Source: NVTR01 sp965237505
Lineage (GTDB): Bacteria; Pseudomonadota; Alphaproteobacteria; Rhodobacterales; Rhodobacteraceae
DNA: 64,000 nt
Direction of reading: 5' to 3'
Assembly: GCA_965237505.1 (NCBI GenBank)
Contig: CBDEFR010000008.1
Span: 62,001 to 126,000, forward strand
Under the pieces are notes generated by a model. That model was not told the origin of the DNA. It worked only from the letters and a program-made list of their open reading frames with translations, and searched no databases. Position 1 is the stretch's first letter. Each line of letters starts with the position of its first letter. Below are positions 16,149 through 26,885 of this stretch, piece by piece. The position numbers were made by a program, and so were the translations under genes.

Positions 16149-16706
16149 TCAGCGCCGCCGGTCGCGGCGGCTCGACATCGGCTGAAACGCAACGCTCACA
16201 TGGGCCTCGCAATACGGTTTGCCGGTCTGAACCGCCAGGCCACAAAACCAGAAATCGTCGGTCGCCGGATCGCCGATTGGCCACTTGCAGGTGCGCTCGG
16301 TCAGCTCCATCAGGCCAATCTTCTTGGACTTCTTTTCAATCTCGCGAACGCTGGCCAGTGCTTCGGGGCTGATCTCGTTGGCGCTGGGTTGCGGCGGCAG
16401 CGGCTGGCCTGCGGGAATGATCGGGCGGCGCAGCGGCACCACCGGCTTGCGGACCGGTTGCGCCGTTGATGCCGCGGGCTCTGGCCTGGCTGTGGATGGC
16501 CCGGTGGTCGCCGCCTTGGCGGGCCGGTCCTTGCCGGCGGCCTTGGCCGCACCACCGCCGGTGCGGTTTGACAGGCCCAGCCGATGCACTTTTCCGATCA
16601 CCGCATTGCGGGTCACGCCGCCAAGTTGCTTGGCGATCTGGCTGGCCGACTGGCCCTCGCCCCACATCTTTGTCAGCACTTCAACGCGCTCGTCAGTCCA
16701 GGACAT
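16149..16706 (-). CDS. gcrA: Cell-cycle regulator GcrA
   Basis: This 185-residue transcription factor works with sigma-70 at methylated GANTC promoters in alphaproteobacteria. The N-terminal DNA-binding domain is WTDERVEVLTKMWGEGQSAS, then QIAKQLGGVTRNAVIGKVHR. A Pro/Ala-rich linker covers about residues 60-115. The C-terminal sigma-binding segment has RTCKWPIGDPATDDFWFCG and PYCEAHVSVAFQP. The order next to divergent argD-argF is conserved in Rhodobacterales. The frame is intact. Confidence 0.96.
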   Translation of the reverse strand: MSWTDERVEVLTKMWGEGQSASQIAKQLGGVTRNAVIGKVHRLGLSNRTGGGAAKAAGKDRPAKAATTGPSTARPEPAASTAQPVRKPVVPLRRPIIPAGQPLPPQPSANEISPEALASVREIEKKSKKIGLMELTERTCKWPIGDPATDDFWFCGLAVQTGKPYCEAHVSVAFQPMSSRRDRRR

Positions 16707-17018
16707 ATCATTTCCTCAAAATTCAACGGCCCCGGAGCAGGGTCCGCGCCGCCTGTCGCTTGTTTGGTTCAGCATTTATTCTACCCCGCCGGGCGGGCAA
16801 TATACAAGCGCCCTGGCGGCGCTGCTATGGACAGCCGCCGGGCGTGCAGGTAATGGCATCGAATGGCACCGTCACCCGCCCACAATTCGCGCGACCGACG
16901 CCGACGCTGATGGGTCGCGCGCTTTGCGCCCGCTCGTGCCCGTCCGGCGCCACTTCAGACATTATTGACTTGCCCGCGTGGCTTTGGCACCTCTGGGGCT
17001 TGCAAAGGGATCAACCCG
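16707..17018. promoter_or_regulatory. Divergent intergenic region between gcrA and argD
   Basis: This 312-bp space must hold the outward promoters of gcrA (minus) and argD (plus). I could not place convincing -35/-10 boxes by eye. No small gene is supported. Confidence 0.4.
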
Positions 17019-18200
17019 ATGATCGATGCCATCCTGCCCACCTACACCCGCGCCCCACTTGCCTTTGTCAAAGGCGAGGGCAGCTGGCTGACCAGCACGG
17101 ACCGGCACCGTTATCTTGATCTGGGCGCCGGTATCGGGGTGAACGCGCTTGGCCACGCGCATCCGGCACTGGTGGCGGCGATCACCGGTCAGGCGCGCGA
17201 CCTGTGGCATGTATCCAATCTTTACCAGATCCCGCAACAGCAGGCGCTGGCCGCGCGTCTGGTCGATGAAACCTTTGCCGACACGGTGTTTTTCACCAAT
17301 TCGGGCACCGAAGCCTGCGAGCTTGCGGTCAAGATGGCGCGCAAATACTGGTTTGATCAGGGTGCGCACGACCGGGTCGAGATCATCACCTTTGAGGGCG
17401 CCTTTCACGGCCGCTCGGCGGCGGGTATTGCGGCGGCGGGGTCCGAGAAAATGACCAAGGGTTTCGGCCCGTTGCTGCCCGGCTTCGTGCAGCTGCCGTT
17501 TGGCGATCACGACGCCCTTACCGCTGCCATCACCAAGCACACCGCGGCCATCCTGATCGAACCGATCCAGGGCGAAGGCGGCATCCGCTCGCTGCCCGAT
17601 CAGTGCCTCAAGGGCCTGCGCGACCTCGCCGATGAACATGGGCTGCTGCTGATCCTTGACGAGGTGCAATGCGGCATGGCGCGCACCGGGCGTCTGTTCG
17701 CCCATGAATGGGCAGGCATCGAGCCTGACATCATGATGATCGCCAAAGCCATCGGCGGCGGCTTTCCGCTGGGCGCGGTGCTGGCCCGCGAGACCGCGGC
17801 TTGCGGCATGACCGCGGGCAGCCACGGCTCGACCTATGGCGGCAACCCGCTTGCCTGTGCGGTCGGCCTTGCGGTGATGGACATCGTCGCAGACCCAGGG
17901 TTTCTTGATCAGGTGAGACGCAAGGGCGGCCTGCTGCGCCAGAAGCTCGAGGCCCTGGTCGCCGCACACTCGGAGATATTCGAAAGCGTGCGCGGCGCCG
18001 GCCTGATGCTGGGCCTAACATGCAAAATCCCCAACACCGGCGTGGTTGCCGCCGGATACGTTGAACGCATCCTCACCGTGGCCGCCGCGCAAAACGTGAT
18101 CCGCCTGCTGCCGCCGCTCAACATATCAGATGAAGACATCACAATCGGCATCAGCCGGCTCGACGCCGCCGCAACCAAGCTTGAAAGCACCCTGAAATGA
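17019..18200 (+). CDS. argD: Acetylornithine aminotransferase
   Basis: This 393-residue class-III PLP aminotransferase converts N-acetylglutamate semialdehyde to N-acetylornithine in arginine synthesis. Seen motifs are YLDLGAGIGVNALGHAHPAL, FFTNSGTEACELAVKMARKY, the FEGAFHGRSAAG aromatic stacking region, LLILDEVQCGMARTGRLFAH (PLP-binding Asp), and MIAKAIGGGFPLGAVLA with the Schiff-base Lys. The internal ATG at 17019 (MIDAILPTYTRAPLAFVKGE) fits the family start. It is followed 110 bp later by argF on the same strand. Confidence 0.95.
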   Translation: MIDAILPTYTRAPLAFVKGEGSWLTSTDRHRYLDLGAGIGVNALGHAHPALVAAITGQARDLWHVSNLYQIPQQQALAARLVDETFADTVFFTNSGTEACELAVKMARKYWFDQGAHDRVEIITFEGAFHGRSAAGIAAAGSEKMTKGFGPLLPGFVQLPFGDHDALTAAITKHTAAILIEPIQGEGGIRSLPDQCLKGLRDLADEHGLLLILDEVQCGMARTGRLFAHEWAGIEPDIMMIAKAIGGGFPLGAVLARETAACGMTAGSHGSTYGGNPLACAVGLAVMDIVADPGFLDQVRRKGGLLRQKLEALVAAHSEIFESVRGAGLMLGLTCKIPNTGVVAAGYVERILTVAAAQNVIRLLPPLNISDEDITIGISRLDAAATKLESTLK

Positions 18201-18309
18201 CCCCGGTTTCTGCTGTTAAAAAATACTTTCGGGGTGAATTGCCGCCGACCCGATCGGGGGCAAGAGGGGCCGACAGCCCCGCATCCAAACCAGACGTGAA
18301 AGCCGCATC

Positions 18310-19236
18310 ATGAACCATTTCCTTGACATCCACAGCACCGATCCCGCCGATCTGCGCGCCATGATCGACGCGGCGCGCGCCATGAAGGACGCACGCCGCG
18401 GCCAGCCCAAAGGCACGCCTGATGCGACACAGCCGCTGGCCGGCCGCATGGTGGCGCTGATATTCGAAAAACCATCGACCCGGACGCGGGTCAGCTTTGA
18501 CGTCGGCGTGCGCCAGATGGGCGGGCACACTATGGTGCTTTCGGGCACTGACATGCAATTGGGGCACGGCGAAACCATCGCCGACACCGCGCGGGTTCTG
18601 TCGCGCTACGTCGATCTGATCATGATGCGCACGTTCGAGGAAGCCACGGTGCTGGAGATGGCCGAATATGCCTCTGTTCCGGTGATCAACGGGCTGACCA
18701 ACCGCAGCCATCCCTGCCAGGTGATGGCCGACGTGATGACCTACGAGGAAAGGCGCGGGCCGATCAGGGGAAAAAAAGTGGTCTGGTCCGGCGATGGCAA
18801 CAACACTTGCCATTCGCTGATCCATGCCGCCGGTCAGTTTGGCTTTGATTTTACTTTCACCGGGCCGGAAACGTTGAATCCAGAGACGGAATTTGTTGAA
18901 CTGGCCCGCTCAAAGGGCGCAAATATTGTCATTGAACCGGATCCGCAAAAGGCGGTCGCAGGCGCCGATCTGCTGGTCACCGACACCTGGGTGTCGATGC
19001 ATGACAGCCCGTCGATGCGCGAGCGCCGCCACAATCAGTTGCGCCCTTTTCAGGTGGACGAGGCGCTTATGAGCCTGGCCAAGCCTGACGCGCTGTTCAT
19101 GCATTGCCTTCCCGCTCACCGTGAGGAAGAGGTGACCAATTCGGTGATGGATGGTCCGAAATCGGTGGTGTTTGACGAAGCCGAGAACCGCCTGCACGCG
19201 CAAAAGGCGATCATGCGCTGGTGTCTGGGGGTGTGA
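18310..19236 (+). CDS. argF: Ornithine carbamoyltransferase
   Basis: This 308-residue enzyme joins ornithine and carbamoyl phosphate to give citrulline. The carbamoyl-phosphate site is FEKPSTRTRVSFDVGVRQMG, followed by LTNRSHPCQVMADVMT. The ornithine site is in TDTWVSMHD, and the HCLPAHREEEV signature is near the C-terminus. The length is normal. It forms an argD-argF pair, so the arginine route appears maintained although neighbouring genes are decaying. Confidence 0.96.
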   Translation: MNHFLDIHSTDPADLRAMIDAARAMKDARRGQPKGTPDATQPLAGRMVALIFEKPSTRTRVSFDVGVRQMGGHTMVLSGTDMQLGHGETIADTARVLSRYVDLIMMRTFEEATVLEMAEYASVPVINGLTNRSHPCQVMADVMTYEERRGPIRGKKVVWSGDGNNTCHSLIHAAGQFGFDFTFTGPETLNPETEFVELARSKGANIVIEPDPQKAVAGADLLVTDTWVSMHDSPSMRERRHNQLRPFQVDEALMSLAKPDALFMHCLPAHREEEVTNSVMDGPKSVVFDEAENRLHAQKAIMRWCLGV

Positions 19237-19300
19237 GTCAGGGTCCGGCGCGCGTATACGCACCGTACCGATCGATGCGTACGAAAAAACCGAGGACACC

Positions 19301-19594
19301 ATGCCGACACAGCTGAGATTTTACACGATTAACCGGGATTGCCTTGAGCAATTTGCCCAAGAGTGGAAATTAAATGTGCTGCCGCTTCGACGCGCGCACG
19401 GCTTTGAAATCCACCAGGCCTGGACCATCGTGCAGACAAATCAGTTCGCCTGGGTCATCAGCTACGACGGAGCCGAGAGCTGGGAGGCCAAGGAACGCGC
19501 CTATTATGACTCGACCGAACGCCGCGAGATACAACCAAATCCAGCGCGGTTGATCGCGCGGACCGAAGAATATGCGGCTGAAAACATACTTTGA
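19301..19594 (+). CDS. NIPSNAP family protein
   Basis: This 97-residue protein starts MPTQLRFYTINRDCLEQFAQ and continues with the NIPSNAP-type ferredoxin-like fold (VLPLRRAHGFEIHQAWTIVQ, NQFAWVISYDGAESWEAKER, AYYDSTERR). Family members are small dimeric proteins with varied or unknown roles. The ATG at 19301 fits the usual family length; longer frames upstream run out of argF. It is 64 bp after argF and may be read from the same transcript. Confidence 0.8.
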   Translation: MPTQLRFYTINRDCLEQFAQEWKLNVLPLRRAHGFEIHQAWTIVQTNQFAWVISYDGAESWEAKERAYYDSTERREIQPNPARLIARTEEYAAENIL

Positions 19595-19636
19595 GTTCAG
19601 GCCCAACAATACCGGGCGGTAGCAAGTTTCGAACCG

Positions 19637-21116
19637 CTAAACAAACACCGCCCGCAACCCCAGAAATATCACCCCCGACAGCGCCGCCGCCGCCGGAACG
19701 GTGATCATCCAGGCCGCAATGATGGTCAGGAAATGGCTGCGCTGCACCAGCTTTCTGCGTTTACGCTTGTCGGGGTCGGCCCATTTGCCCTTGATTTTGC
19801 GGGCCTTGCGGTGCTTGGCGCGGCGCTCGCCCTGCCATTCGCGAAAAAATCCAACCCCGAACACCCCGCCCACAGCGATATGGGTGGAACTGACCGGCAG
19901 TCCCAGCGCGGAGGCGATGATCACCGTGAACGCCGCCGACAGGGCCACGCAAAGGCCCGCATCGGGTTCAGCTTGGTGATCTTGCTGCCGACCATGCGGA
20001 TCAGCTTGGGGCCAAACAGAAACAGCCCGAACGATATGCCAAACGCCCCGATCAGCATCACCCAGGTCGGGATTTCAACTTTGCCGGCAAATTCGCCAAA
20101 GTTTTCGGCGTGCACGATCGCCGCCAACGGCCCAACCGCGTTGGCAACATCGTTGGCGCCGTGGGCAAATGACAAAAGTGCTGCCGAGATCACCAGCGGC
20201 GCCCGGAATAGCACCTTCAGCGACCGGTTCTTGTTTTCCATGCCCTCTGATTGGCGCCTGATCAGCGGAATGCTGACCGTGTAAAAAATCGCCCCGACTG
20301 CCGCCTCGACCAGCAGCGCAGTTCCGATGTCGATCTGGACAATGCGTTTGAGGCCCTTGAGCGCCAGATAGGCCGAAAATACCCCGGCCATGATGCCGAT
20401 CAGCAGCGCACCCAGATGCGCGCCGCGGCGATCTTGTCGTCGCGGTACATGATCCGGTATTTGATGACGGCTAGGAACGCCGCCGCGATCACCCCGCCCA
20501 GAACCGGCGAAATGACCCAACTGGCGGCGATCTTGCTCATCGTCGGCCAGTTCACCGCGGCAAAGCCGGCCGCCGCAATCCCGGCCCCCATGACCCCGCC
20601 GACGACCGAATGGGTGGTTGACACCGGCGCACCCACCAGTGTCGCCAGATTGACCCACAGCGCCGCCGAAATCAGCGCCGCCATCATCGCCCAGACGAAA
20701 ACCCGCACGTCATTCACACTTGCCGGATCAATGATGCCCTTGGAAATGGTCGATACCACATCGCCGCCCGCCAACAGCGCGCCGACGCTTTCAAAAACCG
20801 CCGCAATGACAATCGCCCCGCCCATCGTCAACGCACTCGCGCCAACCGCTGGGCCCATGTTGTTGGCCACATCATTGGCGCCGATATTCAGCGCCATATA
20901 GGCCCCAAATGCCGCCGCCGCGACCACCACGAGTGAGCTGTGCTGCTGGCCAAAGAACAGCGCCACGGCAAGTGCCGCAACCACAATAAATGCCAGCGCA
21001 ATGCCGGTGCCAACCATTGGGCGCGACACATATTGTGTGGCAGACTCGATCTGGACGATGCGGCGCAAGTCTTTGTCCAGCGTTCGCCACTGGTTCACCG
21101 GTTGATCAGACGCCAT
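19637..21116 (-). pseudogene. pit: Inorganic phosphate transporter (PiT), two frameshifts
   Basis: Three frames together make one PiT phosphate permease. Frame 1 (21116 to about 20410) has the first repeat with LNIGANDVANNMGPAVGA and APVSTTHSVVGGVMGAG. Frame 2 (about 20410-19950) has ALLIGIMAGVFSAYLALKG and the second GANDVANAVGPLAAIV. Frame 3 (to 19637) has LPVSSTHIAVGGVFGVGFF and the last membrane span. Breaks are at about 20405-20420 and 19950-19955 (TTTGCGTGGCC, one T missing). All domains are present, so the damage is recent, or the breaks are assembly errors. Confidence 0.88.
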
Positions 21117-21332
21117 GAAACCAAGTCCCCCATTCTCATCCAGGCATACTGCCTTGCCGGCAGCCCATACGGGCCTTCAAAATGGCGATCAAGACCAAAG
21201 CGGGCGGACGCGGCCAATTTGGCCATGCCGGGCCAAATATTCGGACACGCGCCGTGCCGCACAACGCTGCTTGCATCCCGGAATTGGCGCGATAGGTTGA
21301 TGCCAAATACAGGCAACAAGAGGGTTTCAGGC

Positions 21333-22744
21333 ATGGCCAAGGCACGGATCGGGATGGTTGGGCTGGGCGTCATGGGCCGCAATCTGTCGCTCAACATCGC
21401 CGAGAATGGATTTGTGGGGCGGTGCACAACCGGACCACCGCCCGGATTGATGAATTCGTGGCCGGTGCCGGGAAACTAGGCGCGCATCTTGTCGCTTGCG
21501 CTACGCCCGGCGATCTGGCGGCGGCTCTTGGCACGCCGCGCGCGGTCATCATGATGGTCAAGGCCGGGGCGCCGGTTGATGCCACCATCGCGTCGCTCAT
21601 CCCGCATCTGGCGCCCGGTGACATGATCATCGACGCGGGAAATGCTAATTTCCATGACACCCGTAGACGCGAGGCGGCGCTCGCCAGTGACGGGCTGTCG
21701 TTTATCGGTATGGGAGTGTCAGGCGGCGAGGAAGGCGCGCGTCATGGCCCCTCGATCATGGTCGGCGGTCGCGCCGAAAGCTACGCCGTGATCCGCGATA
21801 TTGTCGAGGCGATCGCCGCCAAATATCACGGCGATCCCTGCGCCGCACATCTGGGCCCGGACGGCGCCGGGCATTTCACCAAATCCGTGCACAACGGCAT
21901 TTAATACGCCGATATGCAAATGATTGCAGAGGTTTACGGCATATTGCGCGACGGACACGGGCGTTCGCCTGGCGCCATTGGCGCGCTGTTTGAGCGTTGG
22001 AATGAGGGCGTGCTCAAGTCCTACCTGGTGGAAATATCGGCGCGCGTTCTGAGCGCCATTGACCCGGCAACCGGCGCGCCAGTGGTCGACATGATCGTGG
22101 ATCAGGCCGGGCAAAAAGGCACCCGGCGCTGGACGGTGATCGAAGCACTTGGGCTGGGCCAATCAGCCTCGACCATCGAGGCGGCGGTTGGCGCGCGATC
22201 CTGGTCGGCGGCGCGCGATGCACGCATTGCGGGAGAGGCAATATTCGCCCCGGTCGGCGACGCGGTTGGCGCGCCGAAGCTCAGCGATGACGATCTGCAG
22301 GCCGCGCTGCTGGCCGCCAAGATCATCGCCTATTCACAAGGTTTCGCGTTGCTGGACTCCGCCAGCCAGCACTACGGCTGGCAGCTTGATCTGGCCCGGA
22401 TCGCCGAAATATGGCGCGCCGACTGCATTATCCGCTCGGCCATGCTCGACGAGATGGCAGCCGCAGCGCGCGCGCGCCTGCCGCATGGCCAATTGATCTT
22501 GGCACCAGATTTCGCCGAAAAACTTGGCCCCGCCACTGACGCCCTGCGCCGCGTCGTCGCGGCGTCGGCATTGCAAGGCCTGCCGACCCCGGCGTTTTCA
22601 GCCGCACTGGCATATTTTGACACCATGCGCCGGGGTCGCGGCAGCACCGATCTGATCCAGGCGCAGCGCGATTTCTTTGGAGCGCACGGATTTGAGCGCA
22701 CCGATGATGGCACCGGCCACCACGGACCCTGGGCAATGGGTTGA
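21333..22744 (+). pseudogene. gnd: 6-phosphogluconate dehydrogenase, frameshift plus nonsense
   Basis: This gene encodes the NADP-dependent oxidative decarboxylation step of the pentose phosphate pathway. The start MAKARIGMVGLGVMGRNLSL holds the Rossmann GxGxxG. At about 21412-21420 one base is lost and the frame moves to VHNRTTARIDEFV. That frame runs through DMIIDAGNANFHDTRR and the catalytic region MGVSGGEEGARHGPS and KSVHNGI. There the expected GAA (of IEYADMQ) is TAA at 21902-21904. After the stop the same frame continues as YADMQMIAEVYGIL to the normal end at 22744. A one-base indel and a substitution to stop make real inactivation likely. Confidence 0.92.
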
Positions 22745-22890
22745 GCCGGTCAAATTGAGCCGCTTGCGGCGGCACGATTATTTTGGTTCGCCGCTGGCGG
22801 GAGTATTTTCGCCAACCGGAAAACAATTCTATTATCTTCTTTTCAAAAATATCCCCGCCGGAGGCTCCGATGCGCGCCGCAGAACCAGAC

Positions 22891-25325
22891 CTATCGTTTG
22901 CGCGGCTTGGCGCGCTGTGTCGGCTCGGCACGCGTCGGGTCTTCCGGCCAAGGGTGTTTGGGATAACGTCCGCGCATGGCTTTTCTGACCTCGCTATAAG
23001 ACGTGGCCCAGAACCCCGGCAGGTCGGTGGTGGTCTGGAGTGCCCGGTCGGCGGGTGACAGCAGCGTGACGCGCAGCGGCTGCCCGGCGACCATCGGGTG
23101 CGCCGTGACACCGAACATTTCCTGCAGCCGCACGGCAATTCCGGGCGCCTCGCCGCTGTAGTCAATCGGCGTTGTGTGCCCGATCGGCGTGGTGAAATGC
23201 GCCGGCGCCAGCCGGTCCAGTTGCTGCAACTGCGCTCGATTCAGCGATTGCCGCAAGGCCGCCACCAGTCCGATAGCGCGCAAATCGGCTGCGGTTCTGA
23301 CATTGGCCATGTATGGCAGCAGCCAGTCCTCCAGCCGCGCCATCAGTGCCGCGTCCGACAGGTCGGGCAGATCACCGCCCGCCGCGCGCACCAGTGTCAC
23401 CCGGGCACGAAACCGCAGCGCCGCATCGCTCCACGGCAGGCCAAGATCGCGCACCCCGTCCAGCGCGCCTGCGCATGGGCTTCATCGGGTGCGGCGCTCC
23501 AGGGCTGATCGGCAAGCAGCAGCGCGCCAAATTGCTCCTGACGGCGCGCCTCGACCCGGCGCTTGCGCCGCGACCAGACGCAAATCTCGCGCCAGACAAT
23601 CTGGTCACCGTAAAGCGCGCGCAGCTCGGCCTCGCTGATCTCGATGGCCAGCCGGATACGGGCCTCGCGCGCCGCGCCGTCCAGATCAGCCGCCACGATC
23701 AGCCTTGCCGCGGCCATCGGATCAGTCTGGTGCATCGTGGCACCCTTCCCACCGGGCAAAACCCATCTGGGCACTTCGCCTTTGCGGCGCAGACCGATGC
23801 GGTCGGGGTAGGCAAGGGCGGTCAGTTCAGCCCAATTCGGGTCTTTTCTGCCAGCAGGCACCAGCCGCGCCAGCCGCTTTGCTTCAGTGCGAATGCGCGC
23901 AAGGGTGCCGCGATCTGCCGCCTGATGCTGAGCTGGCGCCGCCAGGGCGCGCTTGCGGTCCAAAAGATCCACCGGTGCCCCACGGATCGGATCGCGATCA
24001 GCCAGCAGCGCCGCAAGCAACGCCGCATCGGGCCCGCCAAGCGTCAGCATATGACCAAGGCGCGGGTGCGGTGGCAACGCGGCAAGTGCGCGGCCATGCT
24101 GCGTGATGCGGCCAGTTTCGTCCACCGCTCCGAGCGCGGCCAGAAGCGTTATCGCCTCGGCCATAGCGCCCGGATTGGGCGGCGTCAGGAACGCCAAATC
24201 GCCGGCGCCAGCCGCCCCCCAAAGCGCCAGTTCCAGCGCCAGCCTGGTCAGGTCTGCCACCTCAATCTCGACCGGCGGAAACGCCGCCATGCCGCCGTCT
24301 TCGCCCTTGCTCCACATCCGAAAACAAACCCCGGCAGCAACCCGTCCCGCACGCCCGCGGCGCTGTTCGGCCTCGGCCCTTGTCACCCGCTCGGTGACCA
24401 GGCGCGACATGCCGGATCCCGGATCAAACCGGGCGCGGCGCGCGCGGCCCGCGTCAACGACCGCCGAAATGTCCTGAATGGTCAGCGAGGTTTCAGCGAT
24501 TGCCGTTGCCAGCACGATCTTGCGCGCGCTCCGGTCCGGCAGAATCGCGGCGCGCTGCGCGGCAAACGGCATCGCGCCAAAGAGCGGATACATGCGGCAC
24601 TGGTCAGGCAAACGGTTGCGCAACAGCGCTTGGGCGCGTCGAATTTCGCCCTCGCCGGGCAGAAAAACCAGCACTCCGCCGCTGGTCTGCTCGATGGCGC
24701 GCAGGACCAGCTCTGCTGCCGCCTGCTCAAAGGCTTGAGATTTGGCGACCGGGCGATCCAGCCAGCGGGTGTCAACCAGCCAGGCCCGCCCGACCGAGGT
24801 GATCAGCGCCGCGTCAAGCATAGCCGCCACCGGCCCCGCATCCAGTGTCGCCGACATCACCAGCACCAGCAGGTCGATGCGCAGTGCAGCGCGCATTTCC
24901 CAGACCAGCGCCAGGCCCAGATCGGCGTGCAAGGAGCGTTCGTGGAATTCGTCGAAAATCACCGCGCCGATCCCTGCGAGCGACGGATCAGACTGCAACT
25001 TGCGGGTCAGAATACCCTCGGTGACCACTTCGATCCGGGTTGCGGACGACACTTTCGCCTCGCCCCGGATGCGGTAGCCGACGGTCTGCCCCACCGGCTC
25101 TCCCAAAGTGTCGACCATTCGCTCGGCGGCAGCGCGGGTGGCCAGGCGGCGCGGCTCCAGCATGATGATCCGGCCCTCAACCAGGCCGTCCTGCAACAGC
25201 GCCAGCGGCACCAGCGTGGTCTTGCCGGCACCGGGTGGGGCCTGCAACACCGCGCAGCCGCGCTGGCGCAAGCTGCGCAACAGGTCCGGTATCGCGTCGC
25301 TGATCGGTAGATCGGGCAGGTCCAT
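22891..25325 (-). pseudogene. hrpB: ATP-dependent helicase HrpB, one frameshift
   Basis: This is a DEAH-box helicase of the HrpB type. The first frame from MDLPDLPISDAIPDLLRSL has Walker A QAPPGAGKTTLVPLALLQ, VIFDEFHERSLHADL (DEFH), LVMSATLDAGP, LATAIAETSLTIQDISAVVD and the QRRGRAGR motif VI. It runs to about 23460, where one base is missing. The C-terminal HrpB domain then continues in the next frame (RDLGLPWSDAALRFRAR...) to 22891. The break falls after the helicase core, so a protein lacking about 190 residues could still be made. The open frame extends far upstream through antisense of meaB, but homology begins at 25325. Confidence 0.9.
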
Positions 25326-25430
25326 GCGCGCCTTATCGGCGAAACGTGCGTGCAGTTCCATAGCACAGGCACTGGACATTTCTGCGCCAAAGCGGGCAGA
25401 ACCGCTGGCAGACCGGCGGCGAGAGGATTG

Positions 25431-26408
25431 ATGAGCACGACTGAGCTGGCAGAGCGACTGATCGCAGGCGAACGCCGCGCCCTGGCGCGCGCCATCACGC
25501 TGGTGGAAAGCGCGCGCGCCGATCATCGGGGCGCGGCGGAGCTGCTGCTGGAAACAGCCCGCTCCACCGGCCGTCAGGCGCTTCGGATCGGCATGTCGGG
25601 CACCCTGGGGGTCGGCAAATCGAGGTTTATCGAGGCCTTTGGCATGATGCTCACTGGCCAAGAGCTGCGGGTGGCGGTTCTCGCGGTCGATCCGTCGTCG
25701 ACCCGCTCTGGCGGCTCCATTCTGGGCGACAAGACCCGGATGGAGCGCCTTGCCCGCGACCCCAACGCCTATATCCGCCCGTCGCCCAGTCAGACCCAGC
25801 TGGGCGGCGTGGCGCGGCGCACCCGTGAGGCGATCGTTTTGTGCGAGGCGGCAGGCTTTGACGTGGTGCTGATCGAAACCGTGGGTGTCGGCCAGTCCGA
25901 AATCATGGTCGGCGAAATGTCGGACCTGTTCGTGTTGCTGCTGGCGCCGGCGGGCGGCGACGAACTGCAGGGGGTGAAACGCGGCATCATGGAGATTGCC
26001 GATCTGGTGCTGGTGAACAAGGCCGACGGCGATCTCAGGGCGGCCGCGACGCGCACCTGTGCGGACTATTCCGGCGCATTGCGGCTGTTGCGCCGCCGCG
26101 CCCAGGATCCTGCGGGCATTCCAAAGGCGATGCTGGTGTCGGCGCTGACCCAGGATGGCTTGCCGTCCGCCTGGGACGAAATGCAGGCGCTCGCCGATTG
26201 GCGCAAGGCCAACGGGCACTGGCAAAACCGGCGCGCGGCGCAGGCGCGGCACTGGTTTGAGGCAGAGCTGCGCCACGGTCTGCTGGCGCGGCTGAATGAC
26301 ACCGGCGTGCAGGCGCGCGTGGATGATCTGGGCGACAAGGTGGTTAGGGGCGAACTGTCGGCAAGCGTAGCCGCACAGGACCTGCTGGACGGGCTGAAAA
26401 ACCGCTGA
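25431..26408 (+). CDS. meaB: Methylmalonyl-CoA mutase-associated GTPase MeaB
   Basis: This 325-residue G3E GTPase loads and protects B12 on methylmalonyl-CoA mutase. It has the P-loop GMSGTLGVGKSRFIEAFGM (GxxxxGKS kept), VLAVDPSSTRSGGSILGDKT (switch I), FDVVLIETVGVGQSE (switch II), LVLVNKADGDL (base recognition NKAD) and a C-terminal dimerisation arm. I would expect Pro instead of Leu and Thr instead of Arg around the P-loop (usual GTPGVGKST), so these two changes may be early damage. The ATG at 25431 was chosen over 25350, since upstream residues are antisense of hrpB. It is divergent from hrpB with a 105-bp gap. Confidence 0.92.
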   Translation: MSTTELAERLIAGERRALARAITLVESARADHRGAAELLLETARSTGRQALRIGMSGTLGVGKSRFIEAFGMMLTGQELRVAVLAVDPSSTRSGGSILGDKTRMERLARDPNAYIRPSPSQTQLGGVARRTREAIVLCEAAGFDVVLIETVGVGQSEIMVGEMSDLFVLLLAPAGGDELQGVKRGIMEIADLVLVNKADGDLRAAATRTCADYSGALRLLRRRAQDPAGIPKAMLVSALTQDGLPSAWDEMQALADWRKANGHWQNRRAAQARHWFEAELRHGLLARLNDTGVQARVDDLGDKVVRGELSASVAAQDLLDGLKNR

Positions 26409-26542
26409 TCAGTGGCTTGACGAGGACAGGTGCAGCGCTTAAACCCCGGCATCGGATTTTCGCGGGCACGCGCCAATTTGCTCGCGCTTTTGCAAGAAGA
26501 ACCCGTCAACCGACTGCACTTATGACCAAGGAGCGCTCGCCC

Positions 26543-26830
26543 ATGTCGCGCCGTTGCGAACTGACCGGAATAGGCCCGATGTCTGGCAACAATGTCAGCC
26601 ACGCCAAAAACCGCACCCGCCGCCGGTTCCTGCCGAACCTGAACGACGTGACACTGATGTCGGACGTGCTGGGCCGCAGCTTCAAGTTGCGGATCTCGGC
26701 GGCCGCGCTGCGCACCGTTGATCACTGCGGCGGGCTGGATGCGTTTCTGGCAAAAGCCAAGGCAGAAGAGCTTTCGGTCAACGCGCTGAAGATCAAGAAA
26801 GACATCGCCAAGGCGCAGTCCGCCGCCTGA
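26543..26830 (+). CDS. rpmB: 50S ribosomal protein L28
   Basis: This 95-residue protein is the large-subunit protein L28 in its alphaproteobacterial form: MSRRCELTGIGPMSGNNVSH, then NRTRRRFLPNLNDVTLMS, then LRISAAALRTVDHCGGLDAF. A Lys is usual where Ile stands in LTGIGPM, a small deviation. The ATG at 26543 fits; upstream in-frame residues are not family-like. A clear rho-independent terminator follows at 26859. Confidence 0.96.
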   Translation: MSRRCELTGIGPMSGNNVSHAKNRTRRRFLPNLNDVTLMSDVLGRSFKLRISAAALRTVDHCGGLDAFLAKAKAEELSVNALKIKKDIAKAQSAA

Positions 26831-26858
26831 CTGCGGTCAAGTCTGGATTTGATTTGCT

Positions 26859-26885
26859 GGCCCTGCATATGCGGGGCCTTTTTTG
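26859..26885 (+). terminator. Rho-independent terminator after rpmB
   Basis: The hairpin GGCCCTGCATATGCGGGGCC, with a small imperfection, is followed by a run of six T. It lies 29 bp after the rpmB stop. Confidence 0.85.

Noticed and set aside
23313..25310. 665-residue plus-strand open frame over hrpB
   Set aside because: It is a GC-driven shadow of the helicase gene; composition is Arg/Gln/Pro-rich without motifs.
25326..26276. Upstream extension of the hrpB frame (to 959 residues)
   Set aside because: The extension is antisense to meaB and has no helicase similarity; HrpB starts at MDLPDLPI.
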